NCBI GenBank assembly: GCA_036346205.1
Contig: JARFJB010000400.1
Location: forward strand, 7,241,501 to 7,305,500
Source: Vesta saturnalis
Lineage: Eukaryota > Arthropoda > Insecta > Coleoptera > Lampyridae
Length of the DNA: 64,000 bases
Direction: 5' to 3'
Of the stretch, positions 1-9,504 are shown in pieces. Position 1 is the stretch's first letter; each line of letters begins with the position of its first letter. Both the position numbers and the translations under genes were made by a program. The notes beneath the pieces are model-generated. The model was not told where the DNA came from and searched no databases. It saw only the letters and a list, made by a program, of their open reading frames with translations.

Positions 1-789
1 GTTTATGTTGTTGCAAACTAACCAAAACTAAATTATCGTAAGACAGGGCCGTACCAAAAAAAAAAATGAAAAAGTGCATTAAATTACTCCAAAACGCAAT
101 TAGATCGATAGCTACTTGCAATACATCAATGAACTTGGGATGCAAAATACGTTATAAAAAAACCAGGGTTGTATTTAAAAAAATCAGGTTGATGATTTTT
201 TAGCCCAAACTATCGTAAAAATATTAAGAGTGGTATGTCGTTGGATTTAAAATTAAAATTAGAGTTTACTAAGCATAAAACAAATTTTTTGGACCATTTA
301 AAAAAATGAAGTTGATGATGGTTGCGAAAAAAACGAAACGTTGGATTGAAAACCCAAAAACGTCAACTTGTAGAACAGAAAAAGTAGCAATGGGAATGTG
401 AAATTTATCTTGTCATATCACTTCAAATAGAGTCAGAAAAAAATTAAAAACGAAATCCCGAATTTTCGGTTTTTTCCAAATATTTTCGGAAATATACGGA
501 ATTTCCCAAATTTTAAAAAGTCATTCAAGGTTCGGTGGGGCGCAACTTTTTCCTGATTTGAACATCTTTGTAACTCTAATGGTTTACAAGATCACCATGC
601 TGTTCATTCTTATCCGGGATACACGGTATATAAGAAATTTAAGGTTGTTTTAAATGTGCAATAATTAAATTACCCTGTTTGAGTTACATAATGAAGTAAT
701 TAGAGAATAAAATATTGAAAATTTGGATAAAACTTCCATGTCTATGTCTATGAGTACGGTCTTTTATTTGCTTTGTAACATGACATTTT
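1..789. other. AT-rich stretch, possible LTR end
   Basis: No coding sequence is recognisable. The last 150 bases contain AATAAA-type signals (near 705 and 730) and run directly into a primer-binding-site-like motif at 790. This would fit the 3' part of an LTR of a Ty3/gypsy-like element, but I found no second LTR and no gag or pol after it. Treat it as unassigned repeat-rich DNA. Confidence 0.3.
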
Positions 790-808
790 TGGCGCCCAAC
801 ATGGGTCC
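790..808 (+). other. Primer-binding-site-like motif
   Basis: The bases TGGCGCCCAACATGGG resemble the TGGCGCCCAAC class of primer binding sites that follow the left LTR of Ty3/gypsy-like and retroviral elements. An AT-rich stretch with AATAAA signals precedes it, as a U5/LTR end would. No gag or pol was seen downstream, so at best this is the end of a solo or truncated element. Confidence 0.3.
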
Positions 809-1406
809 AGTGATTGCTACCCATATGTTATGGGATATCATTTCCCGATAGTTTTTTTTCTTTTCACATTCTTAATTTAGTTTGTTTTTTTTTGACATAA
901 CGTATGTCGATTAACTGTTAGTGGGCTAAGTTGCATATGAGGCACGTGTATGTGATCTTTACTACGACGGATCGCTTTGCGAGCCAGCCTTCGCGTAAAA
1001 AAATTTAGCAGCCTTAGTTTTCCTGAGTACCATGTAACCTTGATAAAGAAGTATTACTATGTTCAGCCCATTAGTGTGGCTAAGTTTGATTTATGTGTTC
1101 TTAGGAGAGGTTGAGCTGTGTATTTTAAAATTGATGATAAAATGAATTGCTATATTTATTTCATATTTAATTTTTATAAGGTGTGCAGCGCTTATTCCGG
1201 AATTGAAATTTTATTTACATGGAATACCATTTATGATGTTGGGATATACATTAATAACCGTTTCATTTTGATAAACCTAATTGACTTTTAACATTTTTCA
1301 AAGACCACCTAGCGTAGGAGTTACTTGTGAAAAAAATGGTTATTCTAGCTTGAATTGTACTTGTTTGGATTGTTGCTTCGTCATGAAAAAGGACAGACAG
1401 ACACGA

Positions 1407-1765
1407 TCATTGATTTTTTGTTGAACCCATTCGCAGGAACTTATAGGGAAAGTCATCGTCTAGTAGCACTTGATTGAATGTATTAAGGATGGAAATGTTA
1501 CTTTTGAATAATTTTTTGAGCAGACCTTCGACTAATATTTTTTTGGATTTTCTGTCGGCACATTAAATTGGTTTTTCTCGTTTTAATGCTTTTTATACAC
1601 TACTATAACGGTATGATTAAAACGATTTATTAACGGTTCAAATGCTTTTTTGTCAGGTTGTTTATGTACAGGATATCTTTCTTTGTCGACTTTTTTTGCA
1701 AGTAAACAATTGTTAATAAATTCTGCCAATAACCAAAAAATCATCGGGTAACTAATATTTTGTAT
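1407..1765 (-). pseudogene. DUF4817-type transposase N-terminal fragment
   Basis: Read on the minus strand from about 1765, the translation gives a tract like AEFINNCLLAKKVDKERYP followed by HKQPDKKAFEPLINRF. This matches the helix-turn-helix N-terminus of DUF4817 transposases (pattern GEC..N...A..IYRERYP.RRQP). The same DNA is recognisably similar to 10480-10860, where a longer copy lies in the same orientation. Only the N-terminal third is visible and the frame is interrupted. No flanking inverted repeats were identified. This is a dead fragment of the family seen many times in this window. Confidence 0.6.
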
Positions 1766-1779
1766 TTTTCTCTATCCAA

Positions 1780-3820
1780 CTTGTTAGTTAAAAGGAAAAT
1801 TCTAGAATCCAATTTCTTTTGTTAATGTGAAATATCGTATACACGTTGATAATTTTACTCATCCTGTATAAAATTTATAGTTGTTATGAAAATCAATATA
1901 GAGCATGTACTCCAACTAGTAACATTTCAAATATCATCAATTGGTTTCTTCTATTGAGTTACACGCAAACAAAATAAGGCATGGAATAATCATCATAAAC
2001 CTTGTAATAAGAAGACTTGGAAAGATCAGCAGAAATCAAATATGCAATAAAAGCATAGTATTTAATTTAAACAAATGATGTGCAGTGACGTTATCGAACA
2101 CGTTGTATATTTGGAGCTAATTTTAGAATGTGATGTTTAAAATGGTCTACACGTTTCCAATGGGGTCTGTTTTGATATCTCTCATAATAGCGGGTATTTC
2201 AAACTTTCCCACTCTAATGTGCATGGTTTATTGACGCATAGTTTTACACGTTTGGACACAATTAACTCAACTTCAAACTGATACAGGAAGAGATTTTCTG
2301 TTAGTGAGACTAATCTTATTATCCCCAATAACGACAATTTTGAACGTAACCTATCTCCTGAATGCACACTGAATGGCTTGAGAACGTAAATTTATCATTC
2401 CTTGGCCCGGTTGTATACAAAATAAATGAAAAGTGACTTAATCTATCACCAGAAATTTTTACAGAGTTTGATCAGTGAAGCATCCTATTCTTTTTAGTAA
2501 AAATCTGAAAACTCACAGCATTTATACTTACATTCATCATTAACAATTCTAACATAACAAACATATTTATCGTTGTAGTGCGCCTAGGCATAAGGGGTAT
2601 TACGGAGTGTCCATTTTTGGCGTTTGCCGATTTGTAAATATAATTCTCGTACATTAAATCAGCATACAGGAAGAATTGAGTAAATGAGAGACGTTGTGTT
2701 AAAGATCGGTTTAAGCGATATTAATTAAAATTAGGAAACTTTAATTTTGTACGTTACAACATTAAGATTTTAGTAAAGTAATTTAATTGGTTTTGAATTG
2801 TGGGTGGCTCTAGAACGTACAACGTTAATCACAGTACCTACAATTGGGACTAATAGACGTACCTGAAAGGAAAAATCATCTTTTGTGTTTATTGGCCACT
2901 AATCAAAAGTATCAAGAACTTGTCATTATTAGTATCAGCTGTATAATTTTGCCTACTAAGGAAGCTGAACGTTTATTTCTCTGCTTATCCCGTTATTAGA
3001 GAACAATATTTAGTATTAAAAATCAGTTTAGAGGTTGCCAAGATTAAGATTTTGATCTCAAGTTAGTTTAAATTATGTTTATTATTGAGTACAGACTTTT
3101 GTCTTTGTGATATTTTGTGATAATTCGGAGTTCGTCTTTCCTAACCTACCATAATATTTTTTGTTTTTGCTGTTACGCATAAGGACAGGTAACTGAATTG
3201 TTTACTTTTCATTAGGTCAACTGTGTTTACGTTAACCGATGTTTATTATGGAATGCAAACTGGCATAGTCGCTTGTTGTCTTACGTCTGTGTGCATAGTT
3301 TTGTCGCCTAATATGCATTATTTGTTTTAGTTTTATTTTTACTTAATAAAGGATCCTTTATATGGAATTTGTGACGCTTATTTGTGAACACCATATCATC
3401 AAGCACGACGAGTACGTTGTTTTTAGTAACCAATTGCATGTAATTTGTGCAATTAGGCATATATTTTGTGTTAAATTTATTATCGTATTGCACATTGTAG
3501 TGATTAGTGACGAGAATATAAACATCATAACTAGCCATATTACCTATTTTTTTAATTGGGCTGGGCAAGGGTTTCTTTATTTTAAATTAAAGATAAAATT
3601 AAAGATAAAAAAAGTTGGCATCAATTTAACGGTAAATTTTTAAGATCATCGAATATTTCGGATTTATTGAGGAAGCTTAAAGCTTTTCTTTTGTCTAAGT
3701 GAGCTTATTGCGCAAGCTATTTTGAAGCGATTTGCCCGAATTTTAAGAAGCATTCCTGTGTTATGCGAATAAACAGACCGTGTTCATGGCGTTATCCTGT
3801 ATGAAAGTTAAAAAGTTAAA
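1780..3820. other. Gene-free AT-rich stretch
   Basis: Short open frames here (for example 3308-3568 minus and 3362-3643 plus) overlap each other and match no family I know. The minus frame at 2182-2367 has no recognisable domain either. I see no gene, RNA or clear repeat. Confidence 0.5.
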
Positions 3821-3823
3821 AGC

Positions 3824-3842
3824 TGGTGACCCCAGAGTGAGG
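3824..3842 (+). other. Second primer-binding-site-like motif
   Basis: TGGTGACCCCAGAGTGAGG resembles the TGGTGACCCC class of LTR-retrotransposon primer binding sites. About 55 bases upstream is AATAAACAGACCGTG, which looks like an LTR polyadenylation signal and R/U5 region. No retrotransposon coding follows; a mariner begins at 4105. This is possibly the LTR end of a truncated element. Confidence 0.3.
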
Positions 3843-4104
3843 TTTATATTTCCCGATTTTTAACTTACAATTGTGCTTCAAATAGTCCCCTATTAATTAT
3901 TAGTTTGGGAGTCAGAATCATTACCCATCCTACTGAACTGTAGCGTAAACATGCATTTTATCTGCGGGTTGATATTCTAGTGAACATTACTTCCGTAACA
4001 AACAAGTTATGGCTTGAGCATCTTTGCGATAGTGCAGATAATATTGTGGAGTTGAGGGTAGAGTGTACAGATACATATCCAAAATCTCGATCTATGTAGA
4101 TATA

Positions 4105-5289
4105 CGAGGGCGTATTTTTATGTTATCTACCTAGCCATGAAACAAAAAAGTGACAATGTCAAACAAATTATTAAAAAATTGCTGCCTCTGTTAGAAGTAC
4201 ACGTGCTAAGTTGTGTTTAGTTTGTGCGGTTTACAAAGATTTGAGACAGTCTATTGATAAAATGAGTGAAACTAAGATTGAACATCTCAGCGTAATAAAG
4301 TTCCTAACAAAAGAAGGCAATGGTCCAAAAGCAATTCATGAAAAAATGGTTGCTGTGAATGGGGAGATGCACCATCTTATTTTTAAGTAAAATATTGGTC
4401 TAAACTCTTTCGAGGGGGTTGAGAATCATTCAATGATGTCCCAAAGCCCGGACGACCCGTTGAATCTCGAACTGAAGACATTGTGCGAAAATTTGGCACT
4501 AAAAGATCGGCGTGTAAAGATCTCTGTCATTCGCCATGAAGTCGGTATATCCGAAACATTGCACGGTGGATACCCAAATTGCTTACACCTGGACAAGAAC
4601 TGTACAGAAAAGAAGTTTCTCAAGGAAGAGTTGGACAGGGGCCTAATTTTTTTTCTCGAATTATCACCTGGGATGAGACTTGGGTACATCACTGGGACTC
4701 TCCTACTAAACAAGAAACTACAGTGGATCTATAAGGTCTCTCCACCACAAACAAGGCCAAGACACAATTTTCTGGAAAAAAACGGATGGCAACTGTTTTC
4801 TGGGATGCTGAAGGAGTCTTGCTTATAGAATATATATCGAGGGGTCTACCATAAATGGACAGACCTACGGAAGCACAATTAAAAATTTAAAAACTGCTCT
4901 GGAGGAAAAACGCCCGCATTCTTATCCACAAAAAAACTTGTTACTGCACGACATTTGTCGGGTTGATAATGCAATTCAAGTTCAGCAGATAATCAATGAC
5001 TGTGGATAGAGTAGAGGCATCCACCTTATAGCCCCACCTAGCTCCGTCAGACTTCTTCTTATTCAAAAATTTAAAAAAGCATATCAGGGGAAAGCGTTTT
5101 GCTTCTGATGAAGAACTCACTGAAGCTGTTGAAGAATATTTTGCAGGGTTACCGAAGGAATTTTTTTTGAGGGTATGGGGCAATTGAAAAAAAGATGGAA
5201 TAAGTGTATTAGTGTAGAAAAATATTTTTTTTTTGTTCTCTTATGTGCCTTTTTCATGGCTAGGTAGGTAACATAAAAATACGCCCTCG
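4105..5289 (+). mobile_element. Mariner element, full-length but dead
   Basis: The element is bounded by TA target duplications at 4103-4104 and 5290-5291. Its terminal inverted repeats are about 38 bp, start CGAGGGCGTATTTTTATG, and differ at a single position (TTATC versus TTACC). The total length of 1185 bp is typical for mariner. Inside, on the plus strand, is one decayed transposase gene. The well-kept ends imply fairly recent insertion, although the gene has several frameshifts and stops. Confidence 0.92.
4262..5222 (+). pseudogene. Mariner transposase pseudogene
   Basis: From ATG 4262 the N-terminal helix-turn-helix reads SVIKFLTKEGNGPKAIHEKM before a stop near 4388. Frame 4433-4828 then covers VKISVIRHEVGIS. 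The catalytic block TWDETWVHHWDSPTKQE lies near 4665 in another frame, followed by WDAEGVLLIEYISRG near 4800. The second catalytic region appears as LLHDICRVDNA (family: LLHDNARPH), and the C-terminal block as LAPSDFFLFKNLKKHIRGKRF near 5035. All parts are in the correct order, so this is one copy of about 340 codons broken by frameshifts and internal stops. It cannot make an active enzyme. Confidence 0.9.
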
Positions 5290-5414
5290 TAAGAATGAAA
5301 AGAGAAGATGGAAATGAGCACCGAAATCAGGAAGATCATACAAACAATTGATAAGAAACCTAAACTATAATTTTAAGAAAGGTATGTACGTTTTTTTCTT
5401 CAATTAACTACGCA

Positions 5415-6260
5415 TTGTAAAGAAAATTCGCACTGTTCTGCAGTATGGCCAAGTGTTTGCCCAAACCAGTGAAGCTCGACTGTGGAAAATATTAGACAAA
5501 TTGAATTTACGGTGGGAAAGGATTATCCGAAAATCCATGGTAATAGAATATCATATCTTAACCATAAAACAATTTCGAGTAGAACAATACTGAATGAGAC
5601 ATGGATAAACGAAGGGTATACGGTTTCAAATGTGTAATAAGACATTACCAGTAGCTTTTTTAGAAAGCTGTTTGACCGGTTTAAAGTGTTAGAAATAGGT
5701 ACGATATTCCTATGGTTTTGTGGAAGAAGGTTTGTCTAGTTTTGAATGTAAGTGCACCGGAAATTATCATTAGGACATAAAATCGGACGTATGTGGAATA
5801 CTTTTAACAGTAGCTATGTTTGGTTTTTACTTTGGATGGTGCAAGATCTTATTCGTGTCAAACAATACTAGTCCCACAACTGAATGGAGGAAAGAAGACG
5901 TTCGACTGCTAATTAAAAATGTTTCCTTTCCAGAAAATCTCTTGAAAATGTAATCGTTGTAACATGTAAAACAACCTGCACTGACTAAGTAATCGATGGA
6001 ATAGAAAGCGCAATGTGACAATATTTCGACTGCTACGATATTATTGCGAATTAAACCCCATCGAATTAGTGTCAGCCCAAGTAAAAGGCGAAATCGTTTT
6101 TAAACCTACAGGAAAGAATACTATGCATTTAATAATCACTGAAAGATCCTTCAAATTCGCTGTTATCTTTCGAAGTAGGTTGTGTTTTGTTCATGTGAAA
6201 AACTGTATATTAGCTCCTAATAACGTAGCTTTGGCAGTGGACGTGAAGAAATTGTGAGAT
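5415..6260 (+). pseudogene. Decayed DDE_3-type (Tc1-like) transposase
   Basis: Plus-strand fragments in order match one insect DDE_3 transposase type. They are LWKILDKLNLRWERI (HTH end) near 5485, LNETWINEGYTVS near 5590 (family DETWIHEGYTVS, first catalytic Asp region), TEWRKEDVRLLIKN followed by SFPENLLKM near 5880-5950 (family TTxWRKxDIQxWL), and YYCELNPIELVSAQVKGEI near 6045 (family PPYHCELNPIELIWAQVKG, containing the third acidic residue). Stops and frameshifts separate them. It sits 125 bp beyond the mariner but is a different family; its inverted repeats were not found. Confidence 0.75.
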
Positions 6261-6279
6261 TTTGCAGATCGAGTTAACC

Positions 6280-7159
6280 AAAAATACCTGTAGTAACTGC
6301 GTGCGCTTTAAGCAAGTTAAATCATGACGTCCAAGTGATGATGTGGAAATTTAACACGAGGCAAACACATTGTAACGTTCGTTTACAAAAAAACTATGGG
6401 GTATGTAGACGTCCAAATAATTGTGATACACAAGAAGAAAAACTTCGATTAAATAGCTAGTTGTATCTTGTAATTGAAAACATGCAGAATGTTACTTCTT
6501 AATTTTAAGTTTTGGTATGTATAAGCGTTTTTGCTGTTAAAATTAAATGTATGCATTCTGTTTTCAACATCTTATAACACAATTGCACTAAATTTAAATA
6601 ACAACGATTTAATACTACTTTTACCAATTAACTTCATTTGATTGCTTGATTTTGTACTTAGATTGTTTAATATTTGCTTACGTGTTACATTAAAAGACAC
6701 TTTTAACGCTTTTCGTTTCCTTAAAAGCTTGCAGCTTTATATGCGTATATTGTCAATCAACTTTAAACATAGCTCTGAGTTATGGCGATACTTTATTAAA
6801 CTTTTCTATTTGCATTTTCCTAGTTATTTTGCAAGTTAATTAATAATTCATAAAACTTCAGTTTCAACTAAAGTTGAAGACATTGTGGTATTTGTTTACG
6901 ACACCAAGTAAATAAGTTTATTAATTTTAGTTCTAATCTGACCTACCTGGAAAATAACTAATCAAGTTTTTACCTTTGTTTTTCATAAATATATGAGATT
7001 TTAATTACTATCGAGTTGTGTTCCTCAAAACTGCTTTCTACGACTAATAAATTTGTATTTTTTTCCTTCAGTCGTATTGAAATATACAAATTATGTTACT
7101 GCACATAAAGTAGAACGATTGCATTATTTTAGTAGTACCGGAATGACAAATATTACTGT
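6280..7159. other. Gene-free AT-rich stretch
   Basis: Nothing recognisable. The short frame at 6642-6839 has no similarity to known domains that I can see. Confidence 0.5.
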
Positions 7160-7191
7160 ATTATTTTTATTAAATGCATAAATAAAAAGTT

Positions 7192-7265
7192 TACCTGGAG
7201 TACGATTTAAATCTAGGACATGTACTTTGCCAGAGTACCACTCTAATCAACTGGGGTATCGAGAT
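7192..7265 (-). tRNA. tRNA-like sequence, left arm (pseudo)
   Basis: Read on minus it has the length and order of a tRNA: acceptor ATCTCGA, D-arm CAGTTGATTAGAG, anticodon stem GTACT/AGTAC with loop CTGGCAA, and a T-loop region decayed to GATTTAAATC. Anticodon by position would be GGC. D-stem and T-stem are damaged, so it is a pseudogene copy. Confidence 0.55.
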
Positions 7266-7505
7266 ACAAGCCCCAATCGATGTAAATTTTATCTTTATGT
7301 ATGTAAATTCTAAATGTAACGAGATTACAGTCAAATTACTTATATTAATGGAATGTGAGCCTGCAATATTGCAAGGATTCACACATACCAAAACAACTTG
7401 ACTAATATTAAATTATTATAAGTTTTGTTATGAACGAATAAGTTCAAAAGTAAATGGGTAATTAAAATTATTATTATTTTTATTAAATGCATAAATAAAA
7501 AGTTT

Positions 7506-7570
7506 ACCTCGATAGCTTAGTTGGTTAGAGCAATACTCTAGCAAAGCACATGTCTTAGGTTCAAATTAAT
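7506..7570 (+). tRNA. tRNA-like sequence, central (truncated)
   Basis: ACCTCGATAGCTTAGTTGG, then TTAGAGC and loop CTAGCAA, then CTTAGGTTCAAAT (B-box-like) are present. The 3' acceptor strand is missing. Its 5' side appears fused at the self-complementary CCTCGA with the rc border of the left arm, suggesting a recombination joint. Confidence 0.5.
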
Positions 7571-7777
7571 TATAATTTTTAATTACATATTTACTTTTGA
7601 ACTTATTCGTTCACAACAATTTAATATTAGTCAAGTTTCTTTGGTATGTGTGAATCCTTGCGATATTGCAGGCTGACATTCCATTAATATAAGTAATTTG
7701 ACTATAATCTCATTATATTTACAATTTACATCAGTTCTACGTACATAAAGACAAGATTTACAGCGATTGGGGCTTGT

Positions 7778-7851
7778 ATCTCGATAGCTCAGTTGGTTAG
7801 AACGGTACTCTAGCAAAGTACATGTCGTAAGTTCGAATCCTATTCGAGGTA
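7778..7851 (+). tRNA. tRNA-like sequence, right arm (best copy)
   Basis: This folds as a standard 74-nt tRNA: acceptor ATCTCGA/TCGAGGT (7 pairs, one G-U), D-stem GCTC/GAAC (one mismatch), anticodon stem GTACT/AGTAC (5 pairs), loop CTAGCAA giving anticodon AGC by position, 5-nt variable loop, T-stem GTAAG/CCTAT (one mismatch, one G-U), T-loop TTCGAAT. A box AGCTCAGTTGG and B box GTTCGAATCC are intact, so pol III transcription is possible. AGC would be alanine, but the G3:U70 identity pair of tRNA-Ala is absent, so I would not name it a functional tRNA-Ala. Confidence 0.55.
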
Positions 7852-8026
7852 AACTTTTTATTTTTGTATTTAATAATAATTTTTAATTGTTATTTTGTAG
7901 TTTTGAGTTGTGTACTTGCACTAAAACTATTGTAATTGATTACTGTAAGTAACCTGTTTCATGAACAGATATTTTTGTACGTTGAAACATTAACTCCAAA
8001 AAAATTTTCCAAATGACAAGTTATTC

Positions 8027-8934
8027 GGGGTGTCCAGAAACTCTACGGACAAACTTTGCGTAGTGATTCTAGACCCAAAAATAAGAAACAAAGTTCATAT
8101 GAACCCAGGTCCGGAAACGCTTCGTTTAGGACCTACAGAGTGTGAAAAAATTTTATTTTCCTCGGTTGATCTGGGGAATAAACTAATTCAAACGGAAAGT
8201 CAATATACCGGGTGGTAAAAAAGTAAGGCCAATTAACTTTTAGCATACCACTGTAGATGCCTGTGATACCTTCAGAAATAATGTGGGAATATGTACAGGG
8301 ATTCGCCGCTCATTATCAAAACGAGTGAGATTATGTATCGAAACAAATGGTCATTATGTGGAACACCTCTTGTAACATTTATTTTTTTAGTTTTATTATT
8401 TATTTCTTCATTTTCGTATTTAAATTCAAAGTTAAAATAAAAATGCAAACATACGTTACTTTGATTTTTAATTCCAATTAGCTAAGGATTATAGGGAATT
8501 AAATTGAACTGTTCATCAACTAATATCTCGAAAACGGTTGATCTGAGAGGCATCGACCAAGTATACCTTTTTTTGCTTAGAACTGAAAAGGGAACAAACC
8601 AATTCAAACGTAACGTCAATATACCGGGTGGTAAAAAAGTTAAGGCCAATTAACTTTTAGCATACCACTGTAGATGGCGCCCTATGCAGGCAGCATCAAA
8701 ATCAATAAAATATTTAAGTTTCTCGACCACAAAAACCCCCGTGGTCCAAATTTCAGGACCATATTGAAATTTGTTCACAAAATATCGCCATAAAACCGAC
8801 GAAAATAAAATTTTTTCACACCCTGTAGATCCTAAACGAAGCGTTTCCGGACCTGGGTTTATATGAACATTTTTTCTTATTTTTGGGTCTAAAATCACTA
8901 CGCAAAGTTTGTCCGTAGAGTTTCTGGACACCCC
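8027..8934 (+). mobile_element. Internally deleted long-TIR element
   Basis: The ends are inverted repeats of about 145 bp starting GGGGTGTCCAGAAACTCTAC (left 8027-8172, right about 8785-8934). Inside, a block of about 60 bp (ATACCGGGTGGTAAAAAAGT, through CATACCACTGTAGATG) occurs twice in direct orientation, near 8205 and 8624. A transposase C-terminus of 38 codons survives at 8259-8375. The same TIR sequence, diverged, is present at 16084-16190. No clear target duplication is visible. Confidence 0.75.
8259..8375 (+). pseudogene. DUF4817 transposase C-terminal remnant
   Basis: The open frame gives RRSLSKRVRLCIETNGHYVE then HLL and a stop. This is the usual last segment of DUF4817 transposases (R.SL..R...CIE.NG.HFEHLL). 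The catalytic domain and DNA-binding domain are gone. It shows that the surrounding inverted-repeat element derives from that transposon family. Confidence 0.65.
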
Positions 8935-9504
8935 TAAGGTTATTTAGGAACGTCAATTTTAGTAAAAATATTTAGTGGTAGAATAAAAGAAATCTTATTC
9001 TTATACCATTATTGTAGATTTTTATCTAAATTTATATAGACAATACATCATCCTCAGTCCAAAGAATACAAATATATCAAGACTTCTTTTCTAAATGCTG
9101 AAATATTGGTAAATGTCACTTATCTTAGTAGACATTAACTTAAATGATTCGTCGGAAAATAGAGCATGAGAAAAACAAATGTTGTGTCCATGGCTTTATT
9201 TTCAATCTTATACGAAGCGCTACAAATTTATTACTACATTTTAATTAATATTAAGAGTGGTATCTGACACTATGAATTGAAACAATCGCTATTTATGTAT
9301 TTAAGTAATGAGTTCTTCTGCATACTCTTAACCTGACCAACATTAAAATTTGTTTGTAAAACTAATTTGCAAACAAGTATTTATAAGTGAGGTTATGTAT
9401 AATTACAACAGCTATTGTCAATTACCCCAATAATACCTATTTAGTCAAATTCAAACAATTTTATTAAAAAACTAGTATGAATGATTACACTTGTGCACAA
9501 GATC

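Larger units (their letters stand above)
7160..7880. repeat. Palindromic element with tRNA-like arms
   Basis: Left arm 7160-7475 is an imperfect reverse complement of right arm 7565-7880. Shared blocks include ATTAGTCAAGTT.TTTGGTAT, CAATATTGCAGGCT.ACATT and CGATTGGGGCTTGTATCTCG. Each arm ends outward in a 74-nt tRNA-like sequence (left on minus, right on plus) followed by AAAC(T)TTTTATTT. A third, 3'-truncated tRNA-like copy lies between the arms, preceded by a direct repeat of the left border. No protein is encoded. It could be a foldback/MITE element that captured a tRNA, or a head-to-head dimer of a tRNA-derived SINE. Confidence 0.75.

Noticed and set aside
7778..7851. Calling this a functional tRNA-Ala
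   Set aside because: D-stem and T-stem mismatches, no G3:U70 pair, and copies embedded in a repeated palindrome argue for a tRNA-derived repeat.
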